In this document: one piece after another, positions 57,113 through 64,000 of the stretch
How the letters are laid out: each line of letters opens with the position of its first letter
Position numbering within the stretch: position 1 is the first letter of the stretch
NCBI GenBank assembly: GCA_949152475.1
Contig: OX424558.1
Coordinates: forward strand, 35,474,651 to 35,538,650
Origin: Terebella lapidaria
Taxonomy: Eukaryota > Annelida > Polychaeta > Terebellida > Terebellidae
DNA: 64,000 nucleotides
Reading direction: 5' to 3'
Position numbers and translations under genes: made by a program
The notes under the pieces: model-generated
The model's database searches: none
Told to the model about the DNA's origin: nothing
The model's input: the letters and a program-made list of their open reading frames with translations, nothing else

Positions 57113-58287
57113 TAGTGCTTTACTTTAGCTACTCGTGTTACCACCGTGTTGAACTTCTTTGAACAGGTACGAAACCACTAACTACATGTGACTGATGTAT
57201 AATGAAAGAGAAAACAAATACATCCATTTGATACAAACTTCGAACACGTGTGTTTATTCGTTCCAGGTATTTGCATAAAAAATATACAAGTGGTAAAGTG
57301 CAGGTACATGTCATATCAGTACAATTGCGTCAGTTAAAACAAAACGTATACATTGCAGTGTCTGATCTTTTTTTCTACTTTGAAATTACACTGCACTGTA
57401 AATTGAACATCGTCAAGGTTCAGGTAGAGTGCAGGAATATTGAAAACAATTGGCAAAACAAACATCACTACCATCTACGAATGGCTTCTGAGAGTGGCCT
57501 TACATTGAAGTGCCCTTGGTGCCAACATGTTGACCCGCTTTGAACAGGCCACTGAAGCACACGGCAAAGACAGACTATAACAATACAATCTACATCACAT
57601 GGTCGTGAGCTGTTATTAAAGGTACAGTGTTGTTAATATAGACATATATGTTGCAACAACTATGATAACCTTGTAGTGTCTCACCATGTAATTGTATCCT
57701 GCGTGTGTGTGTCACGTTATCCCGTAATCTCAATTAGTAATCACTTTAGGAGACATCGTTGTGTGACAAAGTGGTATGCGCCCACCACATGACAGTCCAT
57801 TTGAGGTTGAGTACCTCACTGAAAAATTCTACCAAGTTATGTTCCACCTTCATACAAAATACCTTGATGAAAAATTTCACTGATTCATGTTACACCTTCT
57901 TACCAAATTCATTTATATCAAATCCATTCACCCTGTACCTCAAACCTGGTATAAAAGTGACAACGGTGAAACATAGCCACAATATGATTGAAATCACACT
58001 TATTAGGAGATCGGTTACAAATTCCAGACATCTATATATTTCATGAGGAGTTGGAGAACATACATCGACTGGCACATGATTTGTAGTTGTAGCATAGGGT
58101 GAAGCTATTCCATTTCGTACTTATAGAGCATGCACATAGTGTAGTTTGGTAAATAAATTGTTTCAATTGAGAAAGCTTTGAAAAAGTTATGTCACTTATG
58201 TGTACATTCTCTTTGAGAACTGTCTTGAAAATGTATCAAATCACTATCAACAGAAGGAAATTAACAGCAGACCCACTGTGGTGGAGT
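57113..58287. other. Mostly unique sequence; weak minus-strand exon-like stretch
   Basis: The minus strand at 58069-57907 is open with a hydrophobic segment (LLISVISIILWLCFTVVTF), ends at tttg|gtaagaag, and could splice in phase to 57835-57740, which runs to a stop. I could not join it in phase to the frame at 58557, so it stays unproven. Confidence 0.2.
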
Positions 58288-58557
58288 TCACCTAACCATT
58301 CCTAATTTGGTCATTTGACGTCCAATGAAAGTATCTGCAGGACATGAGCGTCGACGTTCATTGGTGGCAAGACCTTGGAACTGATCAAAATCCAGGTCAG
58401 TTCCATTGAAGATCCTGATGAAACGAGTGTAAACAACAACCTCGAGGCTGATGGCTTCGAGAATATCCGCTGCATGCTGAGAACGAAATAGTGTCAATTC
58501 TCCAGTTAATGAGCAGAGATGCAAAGTGACCAACACAATAGCTTTGAAAGTAACCAT
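58288..58557 (-). CDS. Hypothetical small secreted protein or first exon
   Basis: 89 codons from a good ATG. Residues 1-20 (MVTFKAIVLVTLHLCSLTG) look like a signal peptide; the rest is polar with FNGTDLDFDQFQGLATN and two arginine-rich spots. No family recognised. Weak sequence similarity to 61735-61960 and 63505-63720 (minus strand, around the aaggtc-tgcc word) suggests it is one of several diverged copies. A chance frame is possible. Confidence 0.22.
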   Translation of the reverse strand: MVTFKAIVLVTLHLCSLTGELTLFRSQHAADILEAISLEVVVYTRFIRIFNGTDLDFDQFQGLATNERRRSCPADTFIGRQMTKLGMVR

Positions 58558-59954
58558 GAGTGGAATTCGGATTGATTAAACCTATATTTAATGCATATGA
58601 TTTGCATTATAGTGATCGTATAGTGTTCATACAGTATTGAGGGATTGTTTGTGGAATATGCATACGAACATAACCATAGATGAGAAGGTACTCATCATAT
58701 CAATAACATGAACACTTGGTTATATGAGGGACCATGATTCGTTATGTGAGACTAAACACAGAACAGAGGTCATGTAACTCTCCAGCTGTATACCAGCCAT
58801 CAGAGGAAAGAAAAGGTTGCCGGGTTGTTGAATGAACTTCTGATTGGGTCAGTTGGTTAGAAGCACAAACAAAACATTAAAGTAATAGAATAATCATGAG
58901 CTTTTCAAGTAATATAACTACACAAATATCCAAAGTTCATGCACCAGATGAGTCAGTCACTGATGAGGCAGAACTTGTTTGCCCAATATCTCCAAAATGC
59001 TCCGAAAACTGACAGAAACATATTGCCTGTTGAAAGGGGCAGTCGTATTCAAATGGCTCATAAGTTGTTGCGATATATCACATATCTCTAGACGCAGACA
59101 AGACAAATTTGGTGAATGTAGAAGCACATATACAGTCTTATCTCAAGAAAACAATTTCGAACAGTTTTACGAGCAGTGAATAAGAACCAAACTCGAGTAT
59201 ATATGTTAAGTTTTTCCCTAGTGCACATGCATGACCACCTCAAATTCTCGTTAGCAGTATTTATGGTGACGTTTTGCTCATCTTTGGAGAGAATTTGACG
59301 CTTCATGACGTTTCTCCATCTAGACGAGTTGATGCTACAGTCACGTTTAGCATGAAACCTGACATGATTTTAGCCATAACTTTGCTCAGGATAATTTTGA
59401 AACTGTATATGTTTCAATTTGGCAGAAAACCATACTTTTCAGCACAATTCGTCTGAAAAAAGTTAGCTGGTCATCAAATCAAGAATCCAGTGTGTGATAT
59501 TTTCCGTCTTTTTACATGATTCACAACGAAAACCCCATCGAAAAAAGCAGGAAAATTGTATGTGGTTAAAACACAGTGCGGCAGCATATGGAAGAACAAC
59601 TCGTTGGAACAAACTACTCTTTCCGCACATAAAAAATTGTAGCAGATCTACATGTTGTGTGGTTCAATAAAGCACGCGGTGAGGATGTGGGTGACACATC
59701 TGTGAGGATGTATGACTTTAGCATGTCCATCGTTCTGGCTGTACATGATGTAACTAGAATCTAGATGGTACTAGTATGGTCAAATGTACATACAAGTGAT
59801 TAGTACATATTTACAACTCAATTTATATGTCCGAATCCTAATCCGTAGGTGAAATGTATTTTCTCCACGTCCTCAATTCGCTGCCTTAGCAATGCGATTC
59901 GCATTGGGATGTAGAATTACCTCGTAAATTGGCCTTCGTTTGCCTCATAAGCTC

Positions 59955-60232
59955 TGTCTCCAACTCATGTGATGTACCCATTAACTTTCACTGTAAACAT
60001 GCATATCTCTTTTCTCCTGCAGCTGAAGAGAATAGTTACATGATCAATGACCAATTGAACACTATATGTAGTATTTCATGTTCACATAGAACCAACTCTG
60101 CATTCTGATGTTTACACCAGCTTGATCTCACGTGTACGAATGTCAACAAACTGATACCATAACCAGTGCGTTCGAGTTATTTTACAAGGACACCATGCTA
60201 GTAAGTCAACAGCAGTGCTGACATCTACGTGG
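59955..60232. repeat. Duplicated segment (partner 62925-63215)
   Basis: Shares gatgtacccattaact-tcactg with gtgtacccattaacttccactg, then tgtcaacaaa, acaaggacaccat and gtcaacagca/gtcaacaaca with ctgacatctacgtgg or ctgacacccacgtgc. In the same order, at 70-80 percent by eye. Confidence 0.6.
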
Positions 60233-60677
60233 GATGAACCACCCAGAGATCAAAATCCGGGACTGTGTACGTGACTGTCCTACATAATACAATTGTTGTA
60301 CATCAACATGGATCATGACATGTGCGTTTACAAATGTGTGGATGATGTGCTTTGTACTATCTTGAAACTGAAATAACTGGCTAATTTTAAATTTCCTGTA
60401 CTATCAAGAAATAAAAACGGAAACAAACAATGTGGGATGGCATTGTACAAGAAATCATGATGCAATTGGGTCTGTGACAAATCCTAAGACCCGTGGAGTT
60501 TTAAATGGTTTATTTTGAATGTCACATTAATTCCATTGGTGGACTGTTGAATACTGATTTTATCTGGTATATAATGGGGAATTTCCTTATGTGCCCTGTT
60601 GGTGTTAGTGAGGCTCTGGATATATTTGTTTGTTTGGACTTTGTTTTTTATCCTTTAAGTGTAAGTACCAATCTATT

Positions 60678-61327
60678 ACCACCAATACATCCAAATTTTG
60701 ATGAAACAAAGCCCAACCAAATACTTTATCAAAAGACATACTGGCGTCATCAGGGGCAGACAGTGTGGTTAATGTAGTTGTTTCTACTGCACACCCGATG
60801 GGATTAGTATACAACTGCCCAACAACCTATGAAAATAATTTTGAAATCCGAAACAAACCCAATGGAATAAATATATGACAAGTACATAAGTACCTAATCA
60901 CAAGCCAAAAGGCTACTGAGTTGATGGTGTCCTCGGGGACAGATTTAGCGTCCACCAGCAGTGACACCGGCTCAGGGGTATGAATGTTAGTATCAATATA
61001 TTACCACCAATACATCCAAATTTTTATGATTTCATTAACAAACGTAAAATGTAACATTTTGCAATAGAAACAAAACCCAACCAAATTTCATTAACAAACG
61101 TAAAATGTAACATTTTGCAATAGAAACAAAACCCAACCAAATACTTTATCAAACGACACACTGGCGTCATCAGGGGCAGGCAGTGTGGTTAATGTAGTTG
61201 TTTCTACTGTACACCCGATGGAATTAGTATACAACTGCCCAACAACCTATGAAAATAATTTTGAAATCCGAAACAAACCCAATGGAATAAATATATGACA
61301 AGTACATAAGTACCTAATCACAAGCCA
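60678..61327. repeat. Recent direct duplication with a perfect 56-bp tandem inside
   Basis: 60678-60906 recurs at 61003-61327 with almost no differences (accaccaatacatccaaatt ... agtacctaatcacaagcc). The second copy has gained two identical 56-bp units at 61029-61084 and 61085-61140. No gene is included. Confidence 0.88.
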
Positions 61328-61734
61328 GAAGAGAAGTGTTTTGTATTAGGTTTTTTTTATTGACATCATCAACATCTTGGTCATGATGACAGGTCGATTA
61401 ATGCATAGTCGAAACAAAGTAAAAACATTAATTTGATTTATATTCGTTTTCGATGTGAATGAGAAAAATTGTTTCTGTGCATTTTTATGTGTGCATTGTC
61501 ATCACTAAAAGCAGAAAGCCATAAGATCTTATGGTTTCTGCTAAAAGGAGGTATACACTTTGCCAACCATAATATATATAACTCTGTATCGGTAATATTC
61601 GGGGGAAAGTGCTTTCGCAGTTTAGGTGATAGTGTTGCATCATGTGCAAAGCATCAGCAAGTAAATATTACCGTGTAGCCTCACTTGATTTAACGAACGT
61701 AAATATTTTGTGATCAATTGTGCTATCTGAAGTC

Positions 61735-63720
61735 AAATGTCAATCTCCACAGAACGACACAAGTAAGATTAATGACAGCAAATGGCAGGACCTTGGGAGT
61801 GATCATCTGCCTTGTAAATGGAATGTGCTTCGGAGACATGTTTCTGCGACAGCTTTCGAGAAGCCACATCTGAGTAGATGGTGTTGCATACGTGTTGACA
61901 AAGAACTTGTATCAGTTGTCCAAGATAATTAACATTGACACAACGCCTACTAGATATATTATTGCAGTCCGATGTGATTGAACATAATTGGTGTCTCATT
62001 GACTGCGATGGCGCCTGCTGCGTCACGTCAGAGTTCTGTGGCTACATGGACCATGGTAAAGTATCGAATTTAGAGATAGCATCACGTACTTTAGTGTTTG
62101 AAGGTGGTAGTTTTAATACTTTACAAAGATCAGTTGGTGACTTTCAGTAATACCTAGAAAATCAGAGGAGTTTTATGTGTAGTAAAGTCCTTATCTGATT
62201 TTTCACCAGTTTCTGAAAAACTGTTTCACGGAACTACATTTGCTATGTCACACCTTCTTCTAAGGTATTGCAAGCAATCTAGGTGTTTGCTGTGGCTGCG
62301 ACAATTCTATTAACCGACATGTCAGCGGTATTCTGCACATATCTGCACGGTGTCTAATATACAACCAGAAAACTAGATTATACCGTGATCTATGTAAATA
62401 ACGTCGTAGTCACGCACGCAAACACTAACTGAAAAATTGTGAAATGAACATTGGTCCACTTTTCCGCCAGTGCAGATTATCGAGTTTATTATGTTGACAC
62501 ATATTTCCTATGTAATTAAAATTTTAAGAATCCATTTGTCAACCAAACACCATTACAAAGCATTTTATTGATGGCCTATGATAATAACTGTTGCTACGAG
62601 CGGATAGGAAGCCGCACTAGAATGTTTTGGATAAAATTTCCGACCACATCTTTTGGCTATTCAAAACACGAATTACGAAAAACACGTCATGTAGGTATAT
62701 CAAATATTAATCTTACGAGGTAAGATATAATCCTAGATCATTGTTACGATGCTAGGTGCAACATATGAAAATTTATTTTATGACTGCTGCAATCATGAAC
62801 AGCTACGCCTGATAAAGTATCTCATGTACTACTCAAAATAACTATTCTAAATCCACAGGAAGTTACACGTGGTTCATGCAGATAATAGTGTTCCAATCCT
62901 AGAGTTCAGTATTTAGTGTGTGTGGTGTACCCATTAACTTCCACTGCAAAATCGCATAAATATTTACACCTGTAGCACAAGAGCGCAGTCACCTGATAAA
63001 GTGCCCTTTTCGAGCATGTAATCATGTAACCGTGTACTCTTTCATACCCACTCATCACTAAATGGATATTCTTTTCTTTGCTCCAGCTTTAAGCGCACAC
63101 ACGACAATTGTCAAGTTTACAATTGTCAACAAAACGATCATGTAACTAGTGTGTACGAGTTTCTCCACAAGGACACCATATTGATCTGTCAACAACATTG
63201 CTGACACCCACGTGCATGCCATGACAACTATGTTGTCATCAACAGTTGACAAATATATCATAGACAATTGGGAAAGCGAACAAACAGCAACGATACATCA
63301 CATCAAATAGGGTTGGAAAACCATAACCGAGACCTCATAATTATAAAATATATATTCCCAAAATCATAGTGTATATATAATTAATAACAATGTAAATTGT
63401 CAGTAGCAACAACATGTCCAGGGTGTTTCAAGGGATTTGGGTGAGGATGATCGCCATGTGGCTCCATGTGATAAAGTCGACCTGTACATTTTAGTGGTCA
63501 TTTGTGTGACCTGAATCCCAACGCCAATCTCCACAAAGGCAATGCCAGTCAATGGCAGGGCCTTGAGAAAACAGAATCATCTGCCTTGAAAACGAAATCC
63601 GGTTGGAGACATGTTTCGATGAGAGGTGTCATTTGTATGCTGGGAAAAAAATTGCCTCAATTGTCAATGATAATAGACAATGGTACACCTACTAGACTCA
63701 TAAAGTGTCATCCCTAGTCG
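61735..63720. repeat. Duplicated segments 61735-61960 and 63505-63720
   Basis: Both carry caatctccaca, atggcag(g/g)-ccttg, atcatctgccttg and gagacatgtttc in order, and both continue to a tagacaat/ccaagataat-like end. Together with 59955/62925 this suggests irregular tandem duplication over 58.3-63.7 kb. No intact gene is evident. Confidence 0.55.
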
Positions 63721-64000
63721 TTTTCACAAAGTAGCTAAATAATGGAACATAATTACTAAACATTGCAGAATATCTTCAGTGCTAATCAATTTTTCTCAGC
63801 AGCAATAGCAGATATTGTTCTATCAACACCAATAGAGAAATATTTATTTTATATATTTTTTTAATACCTAAATATAAAACAGTACGTGGGTTTTCCATAT
63901 AATGCAGAGGATGACACTTCTTATGTTCGGTGTGTGTACAACGTATTCCAGGTTAAGTAGAAGTGCCAGATCTAGAAAAAGCCTTCGAGTTGTCGAGATG
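63721..64000. other. Gene-free end of window
   Basis: AT-rich; nothing recognised. Confidence 0.4.

Noticed and set aside
57890-58557. Two- or three-exon membrane protein gene on the minus strand
   Set aside because: The hydrophobic second stretch needs a phase-1 donor, and no credible one exists in the first frame; kept only as weak separate entries.

Overview
The window is eukaryotic, most likely from a marine invertebrate animal. It has GT-AG introns, long AT-rich intergenic DNA with frequent tacatgta-type words, and host genes related to animal GAS2, survivin (BIRC5) and PLAC8. It also has a LINE with a 2A translational-recoding motif, as known from sea urchins, lancelets and molluscs. 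I cannot place the phylum from the sequence alone; a mollusc or a non-vertebrate deuterostome both fit.

Layout. 1-10.3 kb: degenerate repeats; an inverted copy of the main repeat family (2376-8425) split by a 5.1-kb LINE with one long open ORF2 (minus strand); and a hAT-type MITE with a perfect 8-bp target duplication. 10.3-17.9 kb: gene-free DNA with several inverted-repeat elements and fold-backs. 18.0-27.7 kb: a GAS2-like gene (plus strand, 8 coding exons, 363 codons). Its fifth intron holds a nest of rolling-circle-like elements, including a 667-bp higher-order satellite. 30.6-33.4 kb: a complete survivin gene (plus strand, 4 exons, 146 aa). 34.2-44.5 kb: a nursery of further copies of the same repeat family, some inserted into one another, plus a MITE with a TAA target duplication. 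47.3-47.7 kb: a PLAC8-family gene (minus strand). 48-64 kb: no convincing gene, but several direct segmental duplications.

Most notable system. The recurring element begins with AGGTTACC plus a hairpin. It carries a CGTC-rich microsatellite and a central tandem array, and ends with a short inverted copy of its own start followed by a second hairpin and CTAA. It repeatedly sits between T runs. This architecture matches Helentron-associated non-autonomous elements (HINEs). Terminal hairpin arms have changed in a compensated way between copies. The central 133-bp satellite is packed with AGGTCA nuclear-receptor half-sites, including perfect DR1 and TCAAGGTCA sites. A second element family with different sequence but the same architecture and a 147-bp central array encloses two of the copies inside GAS2.

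The three host genes have no evident functional link. GAS2 binds the cytoskeleton, survivin acts in mitosis and cell survival, and PLAC8 is a small cysteine-rich protein. Gene models were built by eye from splice sites and reading phase.
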